Shown: positions 54,027 to 64,000 of the stretch, piece after piece
Layout of the letters: every line of letters starts with the position of its first letter
Numbering within the stretch: the first letter of the stretch is position 1
Assembly (NCBI GenBank): GCA_029721515.1
Contig: CM056558.1
Span: 10,385,240 to 10,449,239, forward strand
Length of the DNA: 64,000 bases
From: Synanceia verrucosa
Lineage: Eukaryota; Chordata; Actinopteri; Perciformes; Synanceiidae
Direction of reading: 5' to 3'
Notes under the pieces: model-generated
Database searches by the model: none
Told to the model about the DNA's origin: nothing
Seen by the model: only the letters and a program-made list of their open reading frames with translations
Made by a program: the position numbers and the translations under genes

Positions 54027-54929
54027 GGAATGGAAGGTAGTGACAATAGCATCTCCCCATTCATTCTTATACCCAAAAACACAAAGTCCACACATAAGAA
54101 TGGACTGGACTTGGTGTTATAGAGAATAGTGTGGTTTTTATGGACATCAAAATTAACAACAGTGCTTAATGCTGTCATATTTTGCCGTAGCAGCAGTTCT
54201 GAGCACAGCATCTTCCAAGAGCTTGAAGTAACTGTGATGGATTTGCACAGCAAGTTGTGATTTCCCTAAAGAGCACAAGGACGGGCAAAAATTGTACAAG
54301 CGATTCCTCAGAGAATACATCAATTAAAAACTGACTCATCCAGTGGAACAGAGCTGAGCCAGGAGAGACAGGACAGTTCTTACACAGCAACCCTCAAATG
54401 CTGTTTGCAGAGAAAGATGAGGTTTTGTGGAAGAAAATGGAGATTTAGTTAGCCAATGACTTTGAAAGACTCAAAACTGCCTCACCCTCCTAAAGGATGG
54501 ATTTAGTGAGAAATATGTACCATATGATATGCTCCAAACTCTTTCTGGCTTGTTTTCATCCCCTATCAATGGAGAATAATGACACTGCATGAATAAGCAT
54601 TTGGATGGATTCATGTTTAAAATGACTGATGGCATGGGATTTGAATTTTAAAAAAAAAAACATTTTTGAAGCTTCGCCCTTTTTTTTTTTGGCACTGGGA
54701 CCAACACCCAAACGAAGAAAGGGGGCTCTTCTGGTTGCTGATGGGTGGGCTGGTGTGTTGATTGAACGCAAAAGTGGGGCCCTCCGTGGGCTGCGGGCAG
54801 GTCAGGCTGTCGCCTGGTGCCAGGTTCGTGGTGGCCCGATGGGGGATGTCAGCGTCAGTGTGTTCTGCATCAGTGGGGTCTGTTTTGTGTTTGTCGTTGA
54901 TTGAGTCACACAGCCTATTTGGGGGATTT

Positions 54930-55158
54930 CCTCGAATCCCGGGCCCAAAAACATGCATGGGGATTAGGTTAATTGGCTAATTTAAACTGACCATAGGTGT
55001 GAATGTGAGTGTGAGTGGTTGTCTGTCTCTATGTCCCCTGTGATGAGGTGGCGACTTGTCCAGGGTGTACCCTGCCTTCTGCCCTAAGACAGCTGGGATA
55101 GGCTCCAGCCCCCCGCAACCCTACATGAGGATAAGAAAATGAATGGATGGATGGATGG
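54930..55158 (+). mobile_element. SINE family A within the pex5l 3'UTR
   Basis: CCCAAAAACATGCATGGGGA, GTGAGTGGTTGTCTGTCTCT, CAGGGTGTACCCTGCCTTCT and CAGCTGGGATAGGCTCCAGC lead to ATGAATGGATGGATGGATGG. The tRNA-like head is missing. It lies in sense orientation after the stop codon, so it should be present in the mRNA if the distal poly(A) site is used. Confidence 0.75.
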
Positions 55159-58100
55159 TCGTCCAAGTTGTGGGCGGGATGATCTGTGCACCGTTGCGCA
55201 TCAGGCTTTCCATTTCCTTGTTGAAGATTTTTTGTTTTCTTTTTTTTAATTACACAGTGGGCTGCTCTCCCTTAGCTCACCAGTAGGCTATAGCCTGGTT
55301 GGCTGGGGGAGAATAGCCTATTGTGTAATTAGTGGGGGAAAGTGGAGGGTCTATGACTGGGAGGTGGAGAGCCCGGCACGCCGCGGTGTGTAGATTGTCC
55401 TGCTTGGAGCATGGAAGACTGAGTCGTTCGGGTGGGATGTGTGGCTCGGGATTGGTGATAGACATATAGCAGATTTTATTGCTGTGGAGTGTGCTGGTAC
55501 CGGCATTTTCCATCGGGCTGCTCTGGGTCTGGTGTCGGGTGGCAGTTCTGTCTGCGGTTTACGCAAGGATTTTGGTTTTGTGTTCGGTCAGTGCACTGGT
55601 CTGCTTGTCGGTGGCTGGAGGTTTTTTTGTTTGGGAATATTTTTATCTTGGTCCCCCCCCCTTTCCTTTTTTTAGGTCTTGGCTTACACATCTTTCGCAT
55701 GTCTGAAAGTTAATCTGTGGGGTGAACATTATGCTTTGCTGTGCAACAGAGTAAATGATAAATGCACCTTGGTGTATAACAGAAATGTTCACAGTCTGGG
55801 TGTGCTATAGCAAGAAGGTTTTTATTTTCAGATGCTATGCAAAATGTGATATTGTCTGAAGTGTCAGTTTGTTGTGGTCTTTCTCAGTGGATTAAAAGGG
55901 AGTGGTGATTGTGTTTTTTTTTGACAGAATGCTATCGGGGGGGACCAGAGACCAACATGAGAGCCATTCATCTGCTAAACTGAACAGCTTTAATGTCAGG
56001 GTCTGTGTGAGAAGAAGTGTTTCATTTGGAAGCTAGGGGGAGAACAAAAGAATGTTATATTTCAAGAGATAGATGTGGTCAAAACACAAAGAGCATCAAT
56101 CTTAAGGTTAGCCTTTATGGTTTATAACCAACTAGCAAGCATAAACAATGTGTTATCCAATAATAAATACTGGATACAAACAATAAATAATGTGTTATCC
56201 TCTCGTACATTCAACATAATAAGTACAATGGTATTTCAGGCTGAAACAGATCTGTACTGTAGTCTGCAGATACTTAAAAGAAATATTGGCAGACAGTCTC
56301 TGTGGCCAACCATGTTTAATGGATCAAGGAGGCAGAGGAGCCCAGTGACACACAGCACATACAGTATGTGCATGTCTCTAACAATTTGAGCAGGACAGAC
56401 TGTACAATGACAAAGGCAATGAGGCCAAAGCCATAGTGAATGCACACATTTAGATTTAGATATTAATATTATGACAATTGGCAGTATTTTTTGCTGCCAT
56501 AATCTAGATGAATCTGAACACTCCATCAGTGATATACTGTTGAACATTTCATTGACATTCAGTTACTTATTTTTCAGCTAGCAGCAGGGCTTTATAGATG
56601 GAGATGTCATCCTATTATGTCTTCGTTCAGACTGAAATAGCTCAGGAAGTATTTGATGGATAGCCACAAAATTTGGCCCAGCCATCGATGTTGACCTGGG
56701 AATGAAGCCTGCCGACTCTGGTGATCCCTGATTTTTGCTGTAGCGCCACCATTCATAAGTTATTAACTGAAACATAGTACAGACATCCCTGTCCACATCA
56801 TGACGATTTTTTTTATTTTTGGTGATGTACTGCCTTTTTTTTTTGTCTAGCATCACATCAAGTCAAAATTTAAATATGTCCAATACTTTGGTTTATGACC
56901 ACATAATTCACTAATACTAATGACAATGGGATCAGCCTCAGCTGCATACTGCCACCTACTGTGCTTACGATTTATTTAAATGTCATTTAAAAAAAATAAT
57001 AACTATTATTATTATGTAGTCGTGTGTTTTTGATAAAGAGTGCCCTGGAGCTTTCACTAATTTTTCCATTCATCCCTAAATTCCTTCCAAACTCCATGTC
57101 CAGTCTGTCCCAGTTCATACATCACATAAAGCTTTCATTTCCAATTCAAATGAATTGCATTTCACAACAATAAGAAGCTGTACACTCTCTGGCACATTAC
57201 ACATTAGGCAAGTTGTTTTTAAGCTGTCCAAGGTTTAGTCTGGCAGTGATTACTTCTTCTCTGGCGAACTTCCCTTTTTAAAACATTTCAGTTAGTTGAG
57301 TTCTGCAGGTATTAATAGTATCTCATTTTTATGTCAGTGTCCCACCTCTTCTGCCACAAATTCTCCACTGCCTTTCTCATTATTGCTTATGCCTCATCTT
57401 TTCCATAGGGGATTTTCATAATTTCCTCATCAACACTGTCTGCTTTACCATTACCTTCCCCACATGGGCAGGAACCCAATATAATTGCACATTAATTCCA
57501 GTTATTTGTAATCTGCACTATGTCATCTGTTTGTACACATTCAGTTTCCGGCTCTTTAGACCCATCAATAAAAATGTGAATACAATTGTAATAATTCTTC
57601 TTAAATTATTTTAAGAGGAACAAAATACTTTATATGATGTTATCCACATTCATTTTTCGCCTCTCTACAAGTTACAGGCTTATACTGGGAACTGGGAGTA
57701 TTCAAGGAGAAACCCCAAACTACAGTTGGTCTAAAAAACAGAATTACAAACATATTTTTCTGCTGTGGCCTTGATATACCAGCCAAATCCTTTTCTTTAG
57801 TGCTGCTCTAAATACTCCTAGGGTTACCACTGTATATCTGTTTCAGCCAAGTGTCTGCTTCTGCTGACATGCACCCTGGTCTTGTACTGTGCATTTGCTA
57901 ACACAGGATCAGCACGCTGAACACTGTACACATTTCATTTATATTAGATCAGAGTCACAGCACATCAAGACAAATTTCAAAACACTTTTCTTTCCATAGC
58001 CCAAAATACTCTATAAAAGTTCCCTGAGCGATTATTGACAGATATGGGAGTTGTTCTTCAGGCTTTGATTTTTAAATATTTGCTCTTAATCTGTCCCTGG

Positions 58101-59638
58101 TCCTCCCAGCTGTGTTTTCTGTCAACACTGAGCTGTAGTCTCAAACATGATGTCTGGCCAGTTGTGATTTCTAAATAAATTCTAGCTTTCTTACAAGGAT
58201 GTACTGAAAGCCTATAATTTTTTTGCATTGCAAGATATGTAGCTGTATTAAAGATGAGAAACTAAAGCTAAATATTTTTTAAAGAAACTTTAAATGGCTG
58301 GCTTAAAATCTAAACATATGCTGTATAAGCTACCTACTATACCTTCTCAGGTGAACTGAACTAGCTTAATGCATGTTCCTGATAAACAGGTAGAGGTTGA
58401 TTGCATGCTTTATCCTCTACATTTATTTTTTGAATGCTATTTTCATTTCTATGCATGAAATATATGGAAGCGCTTTCTTTCACCCCCACAAAAGTAGAAA
58501 AATTAAATATATCATAAGATTTCCTTGCAATATTTCTATAATGCACTTTTAAAATATGCAACCTTGACAAAAAGTGATGTACTGTATATATATTAACTAT
58601 CTGTTCACACAAGATACATTTTCTGTGAGGTGCAACACACTTTAATCTATTAATTCTAATAATTGAGCTTGAGTACTTGTACAAACGGGCTAATCGTAGT
58701 TATACTCAGTATAGAAATTGTGTAAATGGCTTCGATAAATCATGAATGTACTAGTACAATTTTCAATAGAGCCAGCCAATAGAGCTATCTATCTGTTAGC
58801 AACTTCTTTTTGGTGTTGACACATCATGTCTAGAAATTGTCATACTCACATTAATAAAGCTACTATAGAAATTAATAAAAAGTTATTTAATAAAAATGAT
58901 ATAATCATAATCATGTTATAATCATTACAGCATCATGAGTTGTGGCAACACTTGTAAACAGAATGTTCAGTGCTAAGTGTACACAGCTTTGCTAACCATG
59001 ACTTAGGAGAAATTATATGAAACAGATGAAATGATCAGTAAAGTTGATCCGTAATCATGTTGTTCATGATCATGTATGTTCATGTTCTTCTTCTTCTGTA
59101 GAGTTCACAACATTTAATTTAACACCATTTTAAAACACATTCACAATTATACCAGCAAAAGTATGCTTGAAAACCAGTGGAGCACCTTATTATATCACAT
59201 TTTTGTAGTACTTCTAATGATAATATAAGCAATTATAACATATAACTGTAGCAGACAGAAGGAAATATTTTAGACTTTTGTAAATAAAAGACTTTTTAAT
59301 AACTTATATTTCTGAGGAACTGAGTTTAATTCTTTTGAAGACTTTTCAAGACCTGCAGATATTCTGTATTTGTTCTGTATTAGCAGTATCATTGGTTGAG
59401 GTTCATAAAGGTCTGTTGTATGTATTTCTTGATTCTATCTTGCACAAAGGCAGTATGTTGTGGTTTATTTATTGATGCATTATGTGTTGAACACAATTAT
59501 ATTTTGGTGAATGAATTTAGAAATTATATACTTTATAAACAGTATGAATTACTAACTGAAACACCTACTGCAATGCATATAATTACAAGAAAAGTATTAG
59601 CACTTTTGAAATGTGTAACAGGAAAGTAATCTTTTAAA

Positions 59639-59644
59639 AATAAA
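59639..59644 (+). promoter_or_regulatory. pex5l: Candidate poly(A) signal of pex5l
   Basis: AATAAA followed 20-35 nt later by TTCTCTGTTGTTGTGTTTAT, a typical GU-rich downstream element. It is the most 3' good signal before sequence that belongs to the opposing gene. Confidence 0.55.
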
Positions 59645-59750
59645 CTGTTCTTATATATTCTCTGTTGTTGTGTTTATATTTTTCTGAAATGAAACACATC
59701 TACAGATTCTTGTACATTGTTAAAGAGGCCAAGTCTCGAGAAAGATGTAG

Positions 59751-59756
59751 TTTATT
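59751..59756 (-). promoter_or_regulatory. usp13: Candidate poly(A) signal of usp13
   Basis: TTTATT on the plus strand is AATAAA on the minus strand, followed in the minus direction by TGTAGATGTGTTTCATTTCA (about 59705-59686) as a possible GU-rich element. An alternative AATAAA lies at 60660-60665 next to an A run. Confidence 0.45.
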
Positions 59757-61704
59757 AAATTATCCAAACATTGTAAGTAAACAGTGCCAGTGAGTATACA
59801 GTCATGACTCTATTCACATACACCCAAACCACATTTGGATAAAAGCACACATTACAAAAGTCTTCTAAAAATAATCCCTTCAGGAAATCTATTTAATGAC
59901 AACTACAGAATTGGCACAAACTTGGTTGCAAAACGTCAACAGAGAACGATAGGTGGAGAACCGTTTTTTGACAATTAGTTCAATGAAAAAATAGAACACA
60001 ACGCACAAACGTACACTTGTACAATCCAAATGAAATGACTAAATGTCTAGTGCACATGCTGACAATGAATACACCTTTTTGTGACAAATTGAACCGTCAC
60101 AATGTAGAGAAACAGAATGAAAGGGACTGAGCTGGAGGAAAAGCTGGCACAAAAACACATAAAACACAAAGACGATAACATAATCAGGAGGATGGAGGAG
60201 AATAAAAGGTGCAGTGAAGTAAAATGAATTGCACAGGACATATGAAGACATTTATGACTAAACATAAATAAGAAAGGAGACAAGTTCACCCATCCACTGG
60301 TGATAAAGAGCAAAACACTGATTATAGACCATGTTTTGACGGGATACATTTGGTTTCTGATTAAAAAAAAGAACACTTTTTATAAAGAATGGCAGACTTG
60401 CATAGAGACACCTTTTAGAATCCCCCGCTGCATAGACAAAGAACAATGGATCAAGTAGTATCTGATAAAGACAATTAAACTGTTGGCATTAATGCATTAA
60501 TCACAATTAGATTACAAAGTATAAAGCGTTACTTTGTTATTTAAGCAGATTAATCATGTGCTGCTCTTTTGAATCTACAACCCAAACACGTCACAGCTTC
60601 CTGCTTCATACTGCTGTCATGGAGAAGAACGACAGCAATACCCTTCTAATTTGTTTTGTTTTATTTAAAAAAAAAAAAAAAAAAACAACTCCCAGATGGC
60701 TGAAGACATCAAATGTAATATACAACCTGTGAATACAGAAATATCACAGAATTTCATCCACAGAGCTGTGGATGAAATGAAATGGAAGAAGTTAACTACA
60801 GCGCTTGCCAAATGGGTGGCAGCTGACTGCAGACCAGTCAACATAATGGAATACGAGGGTCTAAGAAGAGAAGAGTACAGAATATATGGATAATCCGACA
60901 TGAGGTAAATTATGGTGACTAAATAAAAATGGGACAGTTCTCCGTTCACTGTGGTTAGAGTACAGAGGCTAAAAAGGATGTTTTGGTTGCAGCAAGCACC
61001 ATGTTGTACATTCAGTACTGCCGTCTGTTAGTACACAACATATAGGTGAGATCACCCAATGGCTTGTATCATATAGTAGATTCATGAGCAGATTTGCTTG
61101 TGGTTTCATATATTGCTTTAGTTCAGATAATAAATGACTTGTAAAAAGTGGCAACGGGTGAAAGAAAACATTCACCTTTACTTCTGGGTCACAATCTGAA
61201 TCTGCCAGAGTGATAAAGGAATTAAACAGGTGCTGTTGAATGTTCAAGTTTTGCTAAATATGAAATATCTGGACACTCTCTGGACAGCAAACAATCGTAC
61301 ATTCCACACGAGGGCTTGCTTGTAAGCTAACGTTCTTTGCTTTTGTCATTTGTCATCAGTTGTTGCATATGCAATACTGTCATCTTTTCACTGACCATAT
61401 ACTAGTTGAAATTTAAGATATCACAGTCAATTCCTCACGTGATGAAGAAAAAATGTACTTTCAGAAATTGCTCTATTTTGAGCTCTCGGAAAGTTTCTGT
61501 TGGGACACAACAGCTCTAGGTAGAACTGGAGCAGGTCTGAGCCATTATTCATCCATTAATCCTGTATTTTTAACTTAAGTCCAGTTAACACCTGTTCATA
61601 GCCTTCTTGGTGTTCTCTAGTCAGCAGCATTCCTTTCTTGTTTGTTGTCAGTTTCAGAGCATTTCAGGGCTGGCAGTGAAGCTGTTTCAATATACATTTT
61701 ATAT

Positions 61705-61735
<31 letters not shown>

Positions 61736-61743
61736 TACACACA

Positions 61744-61791
61744 CGTGTAAATATATATGTATATATATATATATACATATATATTTACACG
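61744..61791. repeat. 48-bp perfect AT-rich palindrome
   Basis: CGTGTAAATATATATGTATA starts the left half and the right half is its exact reverse complement, ending TATATATTTACACG. The centre is between 61767 and 61768. It adjoins a (CA)n run (about 61700-61743). It could extrude as a cruciform, or form a 24-bp stem in usp13 RNA. Confidence 0.95.
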
Positions 61792-61859
61792 TATACGGTA
61801 GCTGAAGGCCTAGAGGATGAATAATGAAATTTGATATGAGAAATTATTTTGTGTACAAT

Positions 61860-62050
61860 GGTGGCTCCTTTGTCCCAGTTTACAGTCTTTGGGGCCCGCT
61901 TCCTGATTTCAACTGCCTCTTTGATCCACCAGTGTAACTTGTTGCTTTCCGTTCTGATGACCTTGGCTGCATCCCAATCATAAGGTGGTTCTCTCTCTTG
62001 CAGTGGTCTGAAACGGCTGATTTCAGATTTTCCTGCGTTGCTTTCTTTCT
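61860..62050 (-). pseudogene. Penelope-like (GIY-YIG endonuclease region) fragment
   Basis: On the minus strand a broken frame reads SAVSDHCKRENH, then after a one-base shift WDAAKV and WWIKEAVEIRKRAPKT. This recalls the region after the GIY-YIG motif in Penelope-like retroelements of fish. Only about 60 codons remain. The family call is from memory of the word pattern. Confidence 0.45.
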
Positions 62051-62391
62051 GATGAAGGCTAGGTAAGGTAGCCGAAACTTGTCAGGTACAAACATGTTTA
62101 CCTTTCTGGCCTTTATAGATGAACCATGTTTTTAACTGAAATACTCATTTTAAGCATAACATAACACAAATGTACAAGAAGCACATTGATTTCCCTTTCT
62201 GACCAGGATTCCTGGTTGCTCCTGAATGACATCATGGTAAGGCAAGCAGCTGGTCTGAGAGGTTATTTCCATCGTTTCCACTGTGGCTGTCATTAAAGTT
62301 GTCTGCCAGTCTTCAGGGTGAAAGACTGCGGTTCTTTAAAAGGTTGGTGGTGGTGGTGGAGGGGTGGGGAAGGAGGTGCGGTAACTTCATT

Positions 62392-62488
62392 TTAACTGCT
62401 AGAAAGTCGATGGTAAAAGTAGATGTAGCCCAAGTCTTTTGGAGGTCTTTCTGACAAACATACCTTGTGGTCGTTATAGATCACCCAC
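62392..62488 (-). CDS. usp13: usp13 last exon
   Basis: Minus-strand acceptor TTTCTATAG. The exon is 97 nt with TAA at 62394-62392. It encodes (R)WVIYNDHKVCLSERPPKDLG, then YIYFYHRLSSS. The ND pair after WV-Y is the third catalytic position of the USP triad region. The C-terminal tail is slightly different from the mammalian RRIPS. Confidence 0.95.
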
Positions 62489-63603
62489 CTATAGAAAGAA
62501 AGAATGTGTGGGAAAACACAACTTTTTTTAGTGCAATTTGTCATTTACAAAACTGACTAAGGATCATAGACATGGGCCAATTTATTTCTATTCAGCCTAA
62601 GAAAAACAGACTGTCCCTGTAATTTTAAATAATTAACATACAAATTTCAGACGGCAAATACATAATATAACAAGGCCATTTTTTTTTCTTCAGAATTGTG
62701 ACTGACCAGGAACTCCCCCATTGGTGATCGAATGAATATAAACAAGACATACTATGTGCAGCTCACCTTCCTTCCTTTTTGATGTGACAAACATAATGCC
62801 CAGACATGGTGGACGCTCCCATGTGACTGATGAAAGCAAAGAGCTCATAACCTGAAAAAGGAGAACATCTGGTCTCATAAACAATATTTGTTCAGATAAC
62901 TCTTAAACATTCTATTACACAATCTGTTTACACAACAGCCTCAGTGGAAGGACACGAAAACACCAGACAAGATCAAGTACAACATTAAAATATATTAAAA
63001 AAAAACATGCAGCTATATCTGTAATTAAATATTAATTGTGTTGAGAATTGTGTTTTTGTGCCTACAGTTGGTATGAAAGAACAGGTCAGAGCCCAGCACC
63101 ATCACAGTACATCAGTGTGTATCAGTGTCAGATGTTAATTGGAGCTTTGAAAGTACACAACATTCAGGTGAAACTAAAAATCAGATTTTGATGCATATCT
63201 TAATCATGTAAAATAATATGTAAAACACTTCTGGATCTCTTGCCCTGGTTACCCTTACTCTCCACCTTTCACTGCTTCATTAATTCTACATCAACAAAGG
63301 TTGTTAATAGTTAACCTCTCATTATTTGATGTACTTTCTGAAAAAGATCAATAACACATAAATTCAAAAATGACAGCTGTAATCAGTGAAATTGGTCACG
63401 CAGAGTCACTCACGCCCTGGACCATCTTTGACCCTTGGACCTGATGCATCTCTGACTGGGGACAGCATAGAGTCGCTGTGTGAGTTAGCAGTGGAGAGAG
63501 CATTGTCGTTGGGCTCTGTGTCAGCAATGTCTGAAAAGGCATCACTCTCCTCGTCCTCCGGGTGGGTGAATATCCAGTCGAGAGCTCGTTCCAGGTTATT
63601 GTT
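62392..63603 (-). CDS. usp13: Ubiquitin carboxyl-terminal hydrolase 13, last three exons
   Basis: Joined on the minus strand: 63603-63414, 62851-62767, 62488-62392; 123 residues plus TAA. It covers the end of the second UBA domain (NNNLERALDWIFTHPEDEES), an acidic spacer, and the C-terminal part of the catalytic domain with the His box (FAFISHMGASTMSGHYVCHI) and NDHKVC, then GYIYFYHR. USP13 is a paralogue of USP5; SGHY (CGHY in USP5), YELFAF and NDHKVC favour USP13. Human USP13 lies next to PEX5L, which agrees. The catalytic His is present, while the catalytic Cys is in upstream exons outside the window. The gene converges on pex5l. Confidence 0.93.
62767..62851 (-). CDS. usp13: usp13 penultimate exon (catalytic His box)
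   Basis: Minus-strand acceptor CTCCTTTTTCAG, donor GGAAG|GTGAGC. The exon is 85 nt. It encodes (R)YELFAFISHMGASTMSGHYV, then CHIKKEG. The GHY motif with the general-base His of the USP fold is intact. Confidence 0.95.
63414..63603 (-). CDS. usp13: usp13 antepenultimate exon (UBA end and spacer)
   Basis: Minus-strand acceptor ATATTCTTTCAG, donor GGGC|GTGAGT. The exon is 190 nt, starting on a codon boundary and leaving one base. It reads NNNLERALDWIFTHPEDEES, then a Ser/Asp-rich spacer (DAFSDIADTEPNDNALSTAN, then SHSDSMLSPVRD), then GPRVKDGPG. The UBA helix ending in LERALDWIF-HP is clear. The spacer is lineage-variable. Confidence 0.92.
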
Positions 63604-63870
63604 CTGAAAGAATATTTCAAGTTTACTAAGTAACTGTAAATTGTAATTTAAAACTAAAATGACTGTAATATATCAAAAATTAAGATTTGCTGCTTTCAGA
63701 CATGTCTTTTTCAGTAAATAGTTTTTAAGTTAAGAAATCCTTTACATTGTTTTGAACATGTACTATGGGAGGACATGACCCTTTTCTGGGAAAATCCTGT
63801 GTTGTACAGAAACTGATGCATAATATGATTGAAACAGCACTTTCTTTAATAAATACTAGTTGTAGCAGAA

Positions 63871-64000
63871 GGGCAGCACGGTGGTGTAGTGGTTAGCACT
63901 GTCGCCTCACAGCAATAGGTACCGGATTCGATTCCCAGCTCGGGCCCCTTCTGTGTGGAGTTTGCATGTTCCGCGTGGGTTCTCTCTGGGTACTCCGGCT
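63871..64000 (+). mobile_element. SINE family A, head, cut by window edge
   Basis: GGGCAGCACGGTGGTGTAGT, then TAGCACTGTCGCCTCACAGC and a B-box-like GATTCGATTCC, then TGTGGAGTTTGCATGTTCCG. It lies in an upstream usp13 intron, antisense to that gene. The body continues past the window. Confidence 0.75.

Larger units (their letters stand above)
54027..59660 (+). other. pex5l: pex5l 3'UTR (predicted, about 5.6 kb)
   Basis: No further exons after the stop. The first strong poly(A) signal with a GU-rich element downstream is at 59639. AATAAA-like words at about 56150-56180 and 58855-58895 are alternatives. The sequence includes a SINE A copy (54930-55158), a G/T-rich unassigned block (about 54660-55700) and a long AT-rich section (57000-59640). 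A long 3'UTR is usual for neuronal PEX5L in mammals. The 3' end here is inference without transcript data. Confidence 0.5.
59735..62391 (-). other. usp13: usp13 3'UTR (predicted, about 2.6 kb)
   Basis: Follows the usp13 stop codon on the minus strand with no other exon. It includes a Penelope-like fragment, a CA/TA microsatellite with a perfect palindrome, and an A(19) run at about 60666-60684 (T run in the transcript). Open frames at 60039-60949 are chance. Confidence 0.45.

Noticed and set aside
60039..60949. Several minus-strand frames of 60-109 codons
   Set aside because: They lie in the predicted usp13 3'UTR, overlap in different frames and are rich in Phe/Ser from T-rich sequence.
62392..63603. 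Identification as usp5
   Set aside because: SGHY, YELFAF and NDHKVC favour USP13 over the CGHY, YQLFAF and NDQKVC pattern of USP5, and the location next to pex5l agrees.
1..64000. CRISPR arrays, operons or phage-like systems
   Set aside because: The window is a vertebrate locus. The tandem repeats present are minisatellites and microsatellites without spacers.

Overview
The window is vertebrate, and the content points to a teleost fish. Its coding sequence is split into short exons with GT-AG introns. The intergenic and intronic DNA is dominated by fish-type repeats: several Tc1/mariner copies, an L2-clade LINE, an L1-clade LINE, a Gypsy gag with a CCHC knuckle, tRNA-derived SINEs, terminal-inverted-repeat DNA elements and many microsatellites. 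There is no prokaryotic architecture. Almost all longer open frames are chance frames or transposon remains.

Two protein-coding genes are supported. On the + strand, nine exons between 9503 and 54026 encode the C-terminal ~421 residues of a PEX5-related TPR protein. Its C-terminus and pre-TPR region match PEX5L (TRIP8b/PEX5R), the HCN-channel auxiliary subunit, better than the peroxisomal receptor PEX5. The 5' exons lie upstream of the window. On the - strand, three exons (62392-63603) encode the last 123 residues of the ubiquitin hydrolase USP13. PEX5L and USP13 are also neighbours in human, which supports both calls. The genes converge, and candidate poly(A) signals lie only ~110 bp apart (59639-59644 on +, 59751-59756 on -). 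That implies 3'UTRs of about 5.6 kb and 2.6 kb that almost meet.

Layout. 1-9502: 5'-partial intron holding an L2 LINE (~3000-8945) that carries three nested terminal-inverted-repeat insertions. 9503-12102: two exons, with a possible 30-nt microexon between them. 12103-21086: intronic DNA with SINEs, a minisatellite and exon 3. 21087-27491: exons 4 and 5, separated by a Tc1/L1 mosaic. 28982-33851: exons 6 and 7, separated by a 54-bp minisatellite array with nested insertions and a Tc1 remnant. 33852-53063: a 19-kb intron packed with repeats, including a 6.5-kb inverted-repeat-bounded block (41682-48187). 53064-54026: the last two exons. 54027-62391: 3'UTRs and the convergent intergenic junction. 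62392-63603: the end of usp13. A SINE runs off the right edge.

I found no clearly new biological system. The points most worth a second look are the candidate in-frame microexon, two frame-compatible donors on exon 6, UG-repeat 3' splice regions, the tail-to-tail poly(A) junction, a 48-bp perfect palindrome in the usp13 3'UTR, and the inverted-repeat-bounded composite block.
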